59,076 bases of DNA. Origin: Chelatococcus sp. Lineage in GTDB: Bacteria; Pseudomonadota; Alphaproteobacteria; Rhizobiales; Beijerinckiaceae. The position numbers and the translations under genes were made by a program. Location: positions 1 to 59,076 of the forward strand of contig QFQY01000027.1 of the NCBI GenBank assembly GCA_003248805.1. Reading direction: 5' to 3'. Positions 45,057 through 52,941 of this stretch are shown here, piece by piece. Under the pieces are notes generated by a model that did not search any database, had not been told where the DNA came from, and worked only from the letters and a program-made list of their open reading frames with translations. How positions within the stretch are numbered: the stretch's first letter is position 1; each line of letters begins with the position of its first letter.

Positions 45057-45724
45057 CGCTGGGGATCTCCGTTGATGTCCTTCAAGCGGGACGACAGGAT
45101 CGCCGTCAGTGCCTGGTCGGGGCTCTCCCCCCGCGTCTGGAAGACCTCGATGGCGTCGGCCGGCGTGTCGAGGTCGAGCGCAAGCGTTTCCGATTTGAAC
45201 AAGATGTGGGTCAAACCTCTCGTGCGCGCTGCCAGTGCATGGGCTTGCGCGCTGTTCTGGCCGTAGAGGTACGGAAATCGGTTTCGTGCCGTAACCATCC
45301 GGACGTTCGTGCCCGTACCGATCCGGTCGCTCGCGATGGTGACGGCTTCCTCGCCCAGGCGTTCGTGCGCCGCGAGCATCCGCTCGAACTCGGCCGCGCG
45401 GAAAAACGGCAGATCGGCACAGACGACGGCGACCCCGCCGCACGCCCCGCCGAGCATGGCTTCGGCCTGCGCAAGCGCGTCGTTGAGCCCGTTGGCGCCG
45501 TTTTCCCAGACGACTTCGATTCCGAGAGACGTCGCAGTCTTGATCATCGTCGGCTCGGAGGTGACGGTCAGAATCCGGCCGAGTGCCTTGACCTGTCCGA
45601 GCTCGCTCAGCACCGATCGGGCCATGATGGCCGCAAGCTGGCGACGAAGGGCGCCATCCAGAATGGGCCCCAGCCGGCTCTTGGCGTGCTCGAAGGATTT
45701 GATCGGCACGATGACGTTCATCAC
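45038..45724 (-). CDS. cofC: 2-phospho-L-lactate (or analogue) guanylyltransferase
   Basis: The 228-aa nucleotidyltransferase activates a three-carbon phospho-acid with GTP for CofD. It shows VIVPIKSFEHAKSRL, VVCADLPFFRAAEFERML and IASDRIGTGTNVRMV, as in CofC/FbiD. Depending on the organism the substrate is 2-phospholactate, phosphoenolpyruvate or 3-phosphoglycerate, which I cannot decide from sequence. It overlaps the F420 reductase gene by four bases. Confidence 0.93.
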   Translation of the reverse strand: MMNVIVPIKSFEHAKSRLGPILDGALRRQLAAIMARSVLSELGQVKALGRILTVTSEPTMIKTATSLGIEVVWENGANGLNDALAQAEAMLGGACGGVAVVCADLPFFRAAEFERMLAAHERLGEEAVTIASDRIGTGTNVRMVTARNRFPYLYGQNSAQAHALAARTRGLTHILFKSETLALDLDTPADAIEVFQTRGESPDQALTAILSSRLKDINGDPQRWNGKH

Positions 45725-46386
45725 TTGATGCCCGTGATGCGTATCCCGGCCTGGCAGCCGAATTGCCGATTGATCTGGATGAGCAGAGAGGTCAGCGCCT
45801 CGGTTGCGGCCGAATTCGCCAGCGGCCCGGCATAGTATCCGGTGAGGCCGAGCGTTTTAATGAGTTCGACGATCTCCAGGCAGGAGGCCTTGTCGTTCCC
45901 GGCCACCAGCACGTCGCAATCGAGCGGCTCGAGCGTCTGCAGCTTGTCGGCGGCGACGTTCTGGAACGCCGAGACGATCCTGACACCATCACCGAGCATT
46001 GCTTGTGCAGCGACAGCGGCCGACCCGCCTTCGGGCAGTTGCACGGTTCCGACCTTGGGCGGCAGCAGAGGGACCGTCGCGTCGATCACGATCTTGCCCT
46101 GCAGGTGCGCGGAAACCTCCGACAGCAAGGCTTTCTGCTGCGCGTAAGGGACCGTGACGGCGATGACGTCGGCTTGCGCGGCGGCCGCAGCGTTCACCTC
46201 GGCCTTCAACTCAATTCTGGCGGACCCGCTTTCGGCCAGGATCGTGCGCGCCCGTTCGGTCGCTTCCTGCGCCTTCTCCAGGCTACGAGAGCCGATGATC
46301 ACCCGTTGGCCGGAGCGAGCGAGACGCAGCGCCAGTCCGAACCCAAGCGAACCCGTCCCTCCCAGGATGGCATAAACCTTGTCCAT
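45721..46386 (-). CDS. NADPH-dependent F420 reductase (Fno/NpdG type)
   Basis: The 221-aa protein starts MDKVYAILGGTGSLGFGLAL, continues RLARSGQRVIIGSRSLEKAQ and includes VTVPYAQQKALLSEV, the signature of F420:NADP oxidoreductase. It regenerates F420H2 from NADPH. Placed between the CoA-pathway genes and cofC, it connects the cofactor to metabolism. NpdG of picrate-degrading actinobacteria is a recalled parallel. Confidence 0.93.
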   Translation of the reverse strand: MDKVYAILGGTGSLGFGLALRLARSGQRVIIGSRSLEKAQEATERARTILAESGSARIELKAEVNAAAAAQADVIAVTVPYAQQKALLSEVSAHLQGKIVIDATVPLLPPKVGTVQLPEGGSAAVAAQAMLGDGVRIVSAFQNVAADKLQTLEPLDCDVLVAGNDKASCLEIVELIKTLGLTGYYAGPLANSAATEALTSLLIQINRQFGCQAGIRITGIK

Positions 46387-46404
46387 GTCGTTCTCCTGTT
46401 CAGG

Positions 46405-47304
46405 TCAGCCGAGCGCACGCTTCGGCGCGAAGAAGGCTGCGATCTTGGCTTGCGCTTCGTCCGACATCAGCAGCTCGACGAAGCCTCGCGTCTCGATCCG
46501 GGAGATGGGCTCCCAGGGCAGGTAGAGACTTTGCGCCGCCACGTCGGCGATCCGGGTCGCGGCGCGGTTTCCGCGGCCCGCCAGGCTTCGCACGCGCCCC
46601 GCAGCGAATTGCAGGGAGGTGCGATTTTCGGTCGAGAGACGATGCGCCCCGAAGGTCCGCCCCGCCTTGTCGAAGGGCTGAACCGACTCGGGATTGTGCA
46701 GGATCCAAGCGCGGGCGCGCTTCTCGGCATCCTCTCGCGTGCTGGCCAGCTCATCGACCAGGCCCTCCGCGAGCGCCTGCCGCAAGGAGGTACGACGTCC
46801 CTGGAGCAGCCACGGCAGGGCCTTGTCGAAGCCGAGCAGGTGCGTCAGCCGGATGACCCCGCCAGCGGCCGGCAGAATGCCGAAGTCGACCTCGGGCAGA
46901 CCGATCTGGGCATCGTCGCGATCGAGAGCGATCCGGTGATGGCAGGCGAGGCAGAGCTCATAACCTCCGCCGAGGGCCGTCCCGTTGATGAGTGCGACGA
47001 CCGGGCGACCGAGTTTCTCCAAGCGCCGCAGATAACCCTTCAGCCGTTCGAAGTGCCCGAAGATCTCGGCTTCCATGCCCGGCCGGGCGCGAGACATCAG
47101 CGCCAGGTCACCGCCGGCAAGGAATGAGCCCTTGGCGGATGTGATGATGACACCGCGGATCGCTGCGACCTCCGCTTCGAGACGATCGAGCGCTTCCGGC
47201 ATCCGCATCATGAACTCCTCGTTCATGATGTTGACCTTCCCGTCCAAGTCCATCGTGAGCGTAGCAATTCCGTCCTTGCTCAAGGCGACGCTGAGATTGC
47301 CCAT
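46405..47304 (-). CDS. Enoyl-CoA hydratase/isomerase family protein
   Basis: The 299-aa crotonase-fold protein has the oxyanion-hole segments SAKGSFLAGGDLALM and NGTALGGGYELCLACHHRIA, and IGLPEVDFGILPAAGGVIRL with the catalytic Glu. The pattern and the long C-terminal part resemble the hydratase domain of FadJ/FadB multifunctional proteins, here without the dehydrogenase domain. It would hydrate an enoyl-CoA. The ATG at 47304 (MGNLSVAL) lies 11 bases after the thiolase gene. Confidence 0.88.
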   Translation of the reverse strand: MGNLSVALSKDGIATLTMDLDGKVNIMNEEFMMRMPEALDRLEAEVAAIRGVIITSAKGSFLAGGDLALMSRARPGMEAEIFGHFERLKGYLRRLEKLGRPVVALINGTALGGGYELCLACHHRIALDRDDAQIGLPEVDFGILPAAGGVIRLTHLLGFDKALPWLLQGRRTSLRQALAEGLVDELASTREDAEKRARAWILHNPESVQPFDKAGRTFGAHRLSTENRTSLQFAAGRVRSLAGRGNRAATRIADVAAQSLYLPWEPISRIETRGFVELLMSDEAQAKIAAFFAPKRALG

Positions 47305-47315
47305 TGGTCGTCTCC

Positions 47316-48524
47316 TCACACGCGTTCGATCAGCGTCGCGATGGCCATGCCGCCAGCGGCGCAGAGCGTGACGACGCCACGCTTCCCGCCTCGCCTCTCC
47401 AACTCGTCGAGCACCGTTCCGAGAAGGATCGCTCCGGTCGCGCCGAGGGGATGACCGAGCGCGATCGCGCCCCCGTTGGGGTTCATCTTCTCGGGATCGA
47501 TGCCGCTGTGCTTCACGAAGCGGAGGGCGACCGAAGCAAAGGCTTCGTTGACCTCGAAGAGGTCGATATCGTCGTAGCCGAGGCCTGCATTCGCCAGGAG
47601 GCGATCGACGGCCGGCCCCGGCCCGGCCAGCATGATCGTTGGGTCACATCCGATTGTGACGCACCCGGCGATACGGCCGCGTGCGGTCAGGCCGTGGCGC
47701 TCTCCCGCCTCGGCCGAGCCGAGAAGCACCAGCGCAGCGGCGTCCGCGATTCCAGAAGAATTGCCCGGGGTATGAATGTGCCGGACCGCATCGAGCTCGG
47801 GATAGGTATCCTGGGCGACGGCGTCGTACCCCACGGCCCCGACACCGGCGAAGGACGGCTTCAGATTCGCGAGCTTCTCGGGGTTGGTGTCGGCGCGGAT
47901 GAGCTCGTCTTTGTCGAGCATGGGCATACCGGACGCGTCCAGCACGGGCACGATGGAACGTGCGAAGTATCCGGCGTCCCGTGCAGCAGCAGCCCTCTGA
48001 TGGGAACGCAGCGCGAAAAGGTCAGCCTCTTCGCGCTTCAGCCCATCGACGGTCGCGATGATGTCGGCCGACACGCCCTGAGGGACATAGATGCCGGCCG
48101 TCGCTCCATCGATATCCTCGGCCCATGGGCCTCCATCCGAACCCATCGGCACACGCGACATCGACTCTACGCCACCCGCCACGACAAGCTCGGCCTGCCC
48201 CGCCGCGATCTTGGCAGTGCCGATATGGACCGCCTCGCTGCCCGAGGCGCAGAACCGGTTGACCTGCAGCCCGGAAGCATGATCCCCCCAGCCTGCTGCG
48301 AGCGCCGCGATCCGTGCCAGCACGCTGCCCTGCTCACCATGCGGATTGACAGTACCCAGCACGATCTCGTCGACATCGTCCCCGCTCACGCCCAATCGAT
48401 GCGTGAGCTCGCGCAGGAGACCGGAAACGAGATGCAAAGGCTTCGCATCCGCCAGTGATCCATCGAACCGGCCCCGCCCCCGGGGCGTGCGGATCGCTTC
48501 ATAGACAAAGACTTCGCGAGCCAT
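47316..48524 (-). CDS. Acetyl-CoA C-acyltransferase (thiolase)
   Basis: The 402-aa thiolase has the nucleophilic Cys in VNRFCASGSEAVHIG, His in VNEAFASVALRFV with NPNGGAIALGHPLGATGA, and the second Cys in VTLCAAGGMAIA. It cleaves a 3-oxoacyl-CoA to acetyl-CoA and a shortened acyl-CoA. The N-terminal EAIRTPRGRGRFDGSLADAKP is typical of degradative thiolases. It follows the LLM oxidoreductase gene after 27 bases. Confidence 0.95.
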   Translation of the reverse strand: MAREVFVYEAIRTPRGRGRFDGSLADAKPLHLVSGLLRELTHRLGVSGDDVDEIVLGTVNPHGEQGSVLARIAALAAGWGDHASGLQVNRFCASGSEAVHIGTAKIAAGQAELVVAGGVESMSRVPMGSDGGPWAEDIDGATAGIYVPQGVSADIIATVDGLKREEADLFALRSHQRAAAARDAGYFARSIVPVLDASGMPMLDKDELIRADTNPEKLANLKPSFAGVGAVGYDAVAQDTYPELDAVRHIHTPGNSSGIADAAALVLLGSAEAGERHGLTARGRIAGCVTIGCDPTIMLAGPGPAVDRLLANAGLGYDDIDLFEVNEAFASVALRFVKHSGIDPEKMNPNGGAIALGHPLGATGAILLGTVLDELERRGGKRGVVTLCAAGGMAIATLIERV

Positions 48525-48551
48525 GGAGCCCTCCCGTTTCCGGCATGTCCG

Positions 48552-49661
48552 TCAGGCGGCGGCCTGCGCCGTTCCCAGGATATTGGCGCGCGCGCCATGA
48601 TCGCTGGCGCCATGCAGGTCGCGAACGAGCTGCTGCATGATCCGCTTTTCCTCGTCATCGCGAACGGGGATCGAGAACTCGCAGTTCGTCACGACGTCGC
48701 CGTAGCGATCCATCAGCTTCTTGCCGATGACGTCGTAGGTTCCGAAAACCACGAACTTCTCGAGAGTCTCGTCGGAGATAAGCTTGGGCAGCTCCTCCCA
48801 GTTCTGCGCGCGCGAGAGGAGCTTGGCCTCCTGCGTCAGATCGCCGAGACCGACATGCTCAAAACATGCGACGTAAGCCGGCGTCGACGCGTAGAACGCG
48901 ATGCGCGCCCTCGCGTCCCGGATCTTCGTCTGGAGCTCTTCCTCGTTCGGGGCGGTTGCGATCAAAGGCTTCATCGAAACCTTGAAGTTTTCGAGCGAAC
49001 GCCCTGCCCTCTCAGCGCCCTTGCGCACCTCGGGCAGCATGACGTCCCGAATATAGCTCGGCGTGCAGACCGGATGCGGGCGAATGCCGTCCGCCACTTC
49101 ACCGGCGACCATAGACATCACGGTGTTCACTGCCGCGATGTGGATCGGAATATCGGGATGTTCGATCGGCCCGGCATCGAAGAGCGGAACCATCAGATCC
49201 AGCTTGTAGAATTCGCCCTGATAGTTGAGGGGCGTGCCGTTCTGCCAAGTATCCCAGACGGCCCGGACGGCGCGGATATAGTCACGCATCCAGGGGCCGG
49301 CGGGGTGAGCCTCGAGACCGTAGCGACGTTGAATATGCGCCTTGACCTGGGGGCCGAGGCCAAGGGTGAAACGCCCCTTGGAAAGCTTCTGGATGGTCCA
49401 GGCGCTCAGCGCCATCACGGTCGGGCTGCGCGGAAACGCAATGGTGACAGCCGTGCCGACCTTCAGCGTCGTCGTGGCCTGCGCGGCCAGCGCCATGACG
49501 ACGAACGGATCATCCTTCGTCTCTTCCGTGAAGACACCGTCCAGGCCGCATTCCTCGACGAGCTTGGCTTGCTCACCGATGGTGCGGATGTCCAGAGGCT
49601 TGTCCGGTGCGCGAAGGCCCGGGTCGACCTTGCCCATGGGCAATAGGGTCTCGATCAGCAT
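48552..49661 (-). CDS. LLM-class F420-dependent oxidoreductase
   Basis: The 369-aa luciferase-like TIM-barrel protein shows DGVFTEETKDDPFVVMALAA, VGTAVTIAFPRSPTVMALSAWTIQKLSKGRFTLGLGPQVKAH, typical of F420-dependent family members (the MSMEG_2256-like group as I recall it). It is the only predicted F420-using catabolic enzyme in the operon. The family also contains FMN enzymes, but the adjoining F420 genes make F420H2 the likely cofactor. Start ATG 49661 is chosen for the GGAGAG upstream; another ATG lies 12 bases before. Confidence 0.9.
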   Translation of the reverse strand: MLIETLLPMGKVDPGLRAPDKPLDIRTIGEQAKLVEECGLDGVFTEETKDDPFVVMALAAQATTTLKVGTAVTIAFPRSPTVMALSAWTIQKLSKGRFTLGLGPQVKAHIQRRYGLEAHPAGPWMRDYIRAVRAVWDTWQNGTPLNYQGEFYKLDLMVPLFDAGPIEHPDIPIHIAAVNTVMSMVAGEVADGIRPHPVCTPSYIRDVMLPEVRKGAERAGRSLENFKVSMKPLIATAPNEEELQTKIRDARARIAFYASTPAYVACFEHVGLGDLTQEAKLLSRAQNWEELPKLISDETLEKFVVFGTYDVIGKKLMDRYGDVVTNCEFSIPVRDDEEKRIMQQLVRDLHGASDHGARANILGTAQAAA

Positions 49662-49732
49662 GAATCTCTCCATGAGCTGCTGGGGAACAATCCGGTGCGG
49701 CCGCGAGAGCCGCGATGAAGGGGAAATCGCTG

Positions 49733-51049
49733 TCAGAGCATTTTGCGGTGATCGATCACGCGAACAGCCTTGCCCTGAGACCGCTCGACGGAGCCGACGG
49801 GCACGACATTCACTGTTGCGGATATGCCCACCATGGTCTTGATGCGTTTGCCGAGTTCTTTCCCGATGTCCGCGGCGGGAGCATCGGCGCTGCCGGCTCT
49901 GAGCTCGACATTGATCGCGACATGATCCAGGGCTCCTTGCCGGTGGATCTCGATCTGGAAATGGCCCCCGAGCTGGGGAACCAGGAGGATCTGCTCCTCG
50001 ATCTGCGACGGAAATACGTTCACGCCGCGAATGATCATCATGTCATCGGAGCGTCCCGCGAAGCGATCGAGCCGGCGCATCGGCCGCGCCGTCCCGGGAA
50101 GGAGGCGCGTGATATCCCTGGTTCGATACCGGATGACGGGAAGCGCCTCCTTGGTGAGCGTCGTGATCACCAGTTCGCCCCACTCGCCATCGGGAAGGAC
50201 ACTGCCGGTCTCGGGATCAATGATCTCCGGATAGAAGTGATCTTCCCACAGGGTCGGACCATCGAGCGTTTCGATGCACTCGCAGGCAACGCCCGGCCCG
50301 ATGATTTCGGATATGCCGTAGTAGTCCACGGCCTGCAGATTGAGCCGCCGATTGATCTCGCTACGCATCGCCTCGGTCCACGGCTCCGCCCCCACGAGAG
50401 CGACGCGAAGCGCGATCTCGTCCAGGGATCTGCCCTGCCTGTCGAATTCGTCGGCGATGTTGAGGAGATAGGACGGGGTCACCATGATGATGGTCGGCTT
50501 GAGGTCGACCAGCAGATTCACCTGCCGCTCGGTCTGGCCGCCCGAGACCGGTATGACGGTAACGCCGAGAGCCTGCGCGCCGTCGTGAGAACCCATTCCG
50601 CCAGTGAACAAGCCGTAGTTGTACGCGTTGTGCACCCGGTCGCCCGCTCGTGCACCCGCCGCCCGAAGCGAGCGGGCGACGAGGCCAGCCCATGTTGCCA
50701 AGTCGTTTTGCGTGTACCCGACGACCGCCGGCTTGCCTGTCGTTCCGCTTGAAGCATGAATGCGAGCCACGCGCTCAAGCGGAACGGCGAACATGCCGTA
50801 AGGATAATGGTCGCGGAAATCCTGCTTCACGCAGAACGGGAATTTCTGCAGATCCTCGAGCCGCATGAAGTCGTCGGGACCGACGCTGGCGGCAAGGCAC
50901 TTCGCCTTGTAGGGAGCGCTGTTCTCGAAGGCGTGACGAATGATTTGACGCATCCGAACAACCTGCAGCTGGCGCAGCGCGTCGACCGATGCGGTCTCGA
51001 TCTCTTCCAGCTCGAACGGATTGCCGGCTTTCAAACCTGCCAAAAGCAT
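49733..51049 (-). CDS. Phenylacetate-CoA ligase-like AMP-forming acyl-CoA ligase
   Basis: The 438-aa enzyme belongs to the PaaK family, with the P-loop ARIHASSGTTGKPAVVGYT, YGISEIIGPGVACEC, RYRTRDITRLL and the C-terminal DDMMIIRGVNVFPSQIEEQIL. It activates a carboxylic acid, often aromatic, with ATP and CoA. GGAGGA lies ten bases before the ATG at 51049, which sets the start. It is the first gene of the operon and presumably commits the imported substrate to the pathway. Confidence 0.93.
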   Translation of the reverse strand: MLLAGLKAGNPFELEEIETASVDALRQLQVVRMRQIIRHAFENSAPYKAKCLAASVGPDDFMRLEDLQKFPFCVKQDFRDHYPYGMFAVPLERVARIHASSGTTGKPAVVGYTQNDLATWAGLVARSLRAAGARAGDRVHNAYNYGLFTGGMGSHDGAQALGVTVIPVSGGQTERQVNLLVDLKPTIIMVTPSYLLNIADEFDRQGRSLDEIALRVALVGAEPWTEAMRSEINRRLNLQAVDYYGISEIIGPGVACECIETLDGPTLWEDHFYPEIIDPETGSVLPDGEWGELVITTLTKEALPVIRYRTRDITRLLPGTARPMRRLDRFAGRSDDMMIIRGVNVFPSQIEEQILLVPQLGGHFQIEIHRQGALDHVAINVELRAGSADAPAADIGKELGKRIKTMVGISATVNVVPVGSVERSQGKAVRVIDHRKML

Positions 51050-51505
51050 AGACCCAAATTCCTCCCGGTGGGCGTGCATCCGTCCAGCAATTGCTAGTCA
51101 GCTGGCTCGCTTGTTGACGCGACATTGCCGCATTTGAGACCGTGCTAAAAGGACATTAATTGCCAAGATATGTCATACTTCCGGTCGTGAAGCGGTCGTT
51201 CGACGATGAGCAATATTCTGCTATTATATTGAAGTATTGTGTTTTTTTCATCTATCACGCCATCACCTTGGCGGAAGACCACTTTCCTCGATGCCAAAAA
51301 TGAGGACAGAAACGCTGTCGATATCAGGGGCTGAATGTGCTGTCCGACCGGAAGCAACGAATTGGATATTTCGGCCCGACGTCGGACGACATGTCGGGAA
51401 AACGGCTGTCTACAGGTCAACAGGGTCGTTGCGCATCGGGCGCCTTGAACACTGTCGCGAGGAGCCCCAGTATCTCGGCGGGCAGATGCCCCAACAGAAT
51501 ACTAG
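51050..51505. promoter_or_regulatory. Upstream region of the F420 catabolic operon
   Basis: The 456 bases before the paaK-like gene contain no supported gene. The part at about 51130-51260 is strikingly AT-rich for this genome and probably holds the operon promoter. The far end borders the IS701-like element. Confidence 0.5.
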
Positions 51506-51528
51506 CACTACTTTGGCAGATTTTTAGA
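51506..51528. repeat. Left terminal inverted repeat of the IS701-like element
   Basis: This end starts CACTACTTTGGCAG and matches the opposite terminus perfectly over 23 bp. Confidence 0.93.
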
Positions 51529-51541
51529 GTTGAGCCGTCGG

Positions 51542-52840
51542 TTAAAGTGCGGACATCGTATCAGTGGTGGCCGTTCGAGTCTGGCGATGATGGCTGCGCG
51601 GATCGCTGGCAGGGTCGGCTGGGGTGGCGGGCCCTGGATTCTTTTTTTCCCGCTTCGCCTGCTTGAGGCGCCGGGATTGAAGGAAGGCATAGGCGATCAT
51701 GGTCATGAGCGCGTGCCGGTGCAGCCCGGTCCATGATCGTCCCTCGAAGTGATCGAGCCCGAGTTCCTCCTTTAGCTGCTGATGCGCCTGCTCGCAGATC
51801 CAGCGCGCCTTGATTGCGCCGGCCAGGCGCTTGAGCGACGTGTCCGCCGGCAGGTTCGAGAGGTAATATTTGCGCTCTCCATTCGAGCGATGTTCGCCGA
51901 TCAGCCAGGCCTCTTCTCCCGGCAGATGCTGCTGTCCCATGTCGCCGATCCTCTGGGGCGGCCCGTCGGCCACCTTGATCCGCACGGCAGCGAAGCGGGC
52001 CTTGAGTGGGCCCTTGGTGCCACGCCGCCAACTCAGCGTGCGCCAGGGCGCCGTCGCCAGCGTCTTCTCCGCCGATACCGACTTCGTGTCGGGCACATGG
52101 TTCTTGCGCGGGCGACCCCGCCCGGCGACGGGAAAGACGAGGGCCACGTCGATCGGATAGACCTTCTGGCGCCCCCCAACGCCGACGGCCCAGCTGAGAC
52201 CACGCTCGCTCAAGGCCTGCCGGAATGGTGCGGAGAGGCCATAACCGGCATCGGCCAGCAGGCAGCCGAAGCGCAGGCCGGCCGCGCGCGCCCGATCGAT
52301 CTCGGCGAGTGCGATCTCGGGCTTGGTCCGATAGCCCCCGTGATCGTCCGGCACACCGGCTCGGGCCAGCCGCGCAGGATCGCTCGTCCAGCTCTCGGGC
52401 AGGAACAGCCGCAACCCCACCATGACCGGGACTTCACCGGAAGCCAGCGTCAGCGACACCAGGGTCTGGCAGTTGGCGTTCTTGCCCAAGGCAGAGGCGT
52501 ATTGCGGCGCGACGCCGACCGAGCGCTCGCCCTTCTTCGGCAGGGCCGTGTCGTCGACGATCAGCCAGGCCTCAGCGCCACCAACCATCCTGTCGGCTTC
52601 GGCAAGTAAGATCTTCACAAGCGGTGCGGCGTCCCACGCCTCGCTGGCGATGAAGTGATGAAGCTGGTCGTAGCCGACGCCACCGCCGCGCGCCGCCATC
52701 GGCTGGACGCTCTTGCGATCCCCAGCGCCGATCAGCCCCGCCACATAAGCCGGACACATCCGCACCCGAACCTTGTGCCGCAGAGCACCGAGAAAGGGTG
52801 CAAGCCAGTGCTCAAGATCCGACTTCCAGTTCTCGTCCAT
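51542..52840 (-). CDS. IS701-family DDE transposase
   Basis: The 432-aa transposase has Asp in WLIVDDTALPKKGERSVGV, Asp in CLLADAGYGLSAPFRQAL and Glu in WICEQAHQQLKEELGLDHFEGR, the DDE triad of the family. MCPAYVAGLIGAGDRKSVQPMA near the N-terminus is also typical. The ATG at 52840 (MDENWKSDLEHW) is preferred. The frame is intact and full-length. Confidence 0.95.
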   Translation of the reverse strand: MDENWKSDLEHWLAPFLGALRHKVRVRMCPAYVAGLIGAGDRKSVQPMAARGGGVGYDQLHHFIASEAWDAAPLVKILLAEADRMVGGAEAWLIVDDTALPKKGERSVGVAPQYASALGKNANCQTLVSLTLASGEVPVMVGLRLFLPESWTSDPARLARAGVPDDHGGYRTKPEIALAEIDRARAAGLRFGCLLADAGYGLSAPFRQALSERGLSWAVGVGGRQKVYPIDVALVFPVAGRGRPRKNHVPDTKSVSAEKTLATAPWRTLSWRRGTKGPLKARFAAVRIKVADGPPQRIGDMGQQHLPGEEAWLIGEHRSNGERKYYLSNLPADTSLKRLAGAIKARWICEQAHQQLKEELGLDHFEGRSWTGLHRHALMTMIAYAFLQSRRLKQAKREKKNPGPATPADPASDPRSHHRQTRTATTDTMSAL

Positions 52841-52914
52841 GGCCGGCCCTCCATAAGCCGACCACCCATGAATCACGCAAATCGCGCCGCGGGAATCCCA
52901 AAAATGCCAGCGCG

Positions 52915-52937
52915 TCTAAAAATCTGCCAAAGTAGTG
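52915..52937. repeat. Right terminal inverted repeat of the IS701-like element
   Basis: Perfect 23-bp complement of the left terminus, followed by CTAG. Confidence 0.93.
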
Positions 52938-52941
52938 CTAG

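Larger units (their letters stand above)
51506..52937. mobile_element. IS701-family insertion sequence
   Basis: The 1432-bp element is bounded by 23-bp perfect inverted repeats and flanked on both sides by CTAG (51502-51505 and 52938-52941). That matches the YTAR four-base target duplication known for IS701. It carries one intact transposase gene on the minus strand. Perfect ends, intact transposase and intact target duplication suggest a recent insertion. Confidence 0.93.

Noticed and set aside
51145..51420. 91-codon minus-strand frame upstream of the paaK-like gene
   Set aside because: It lies in the AT-rich promoter region, has no recognisable domain or ribosome binding site, and its length is expected in AT-rich DNA.
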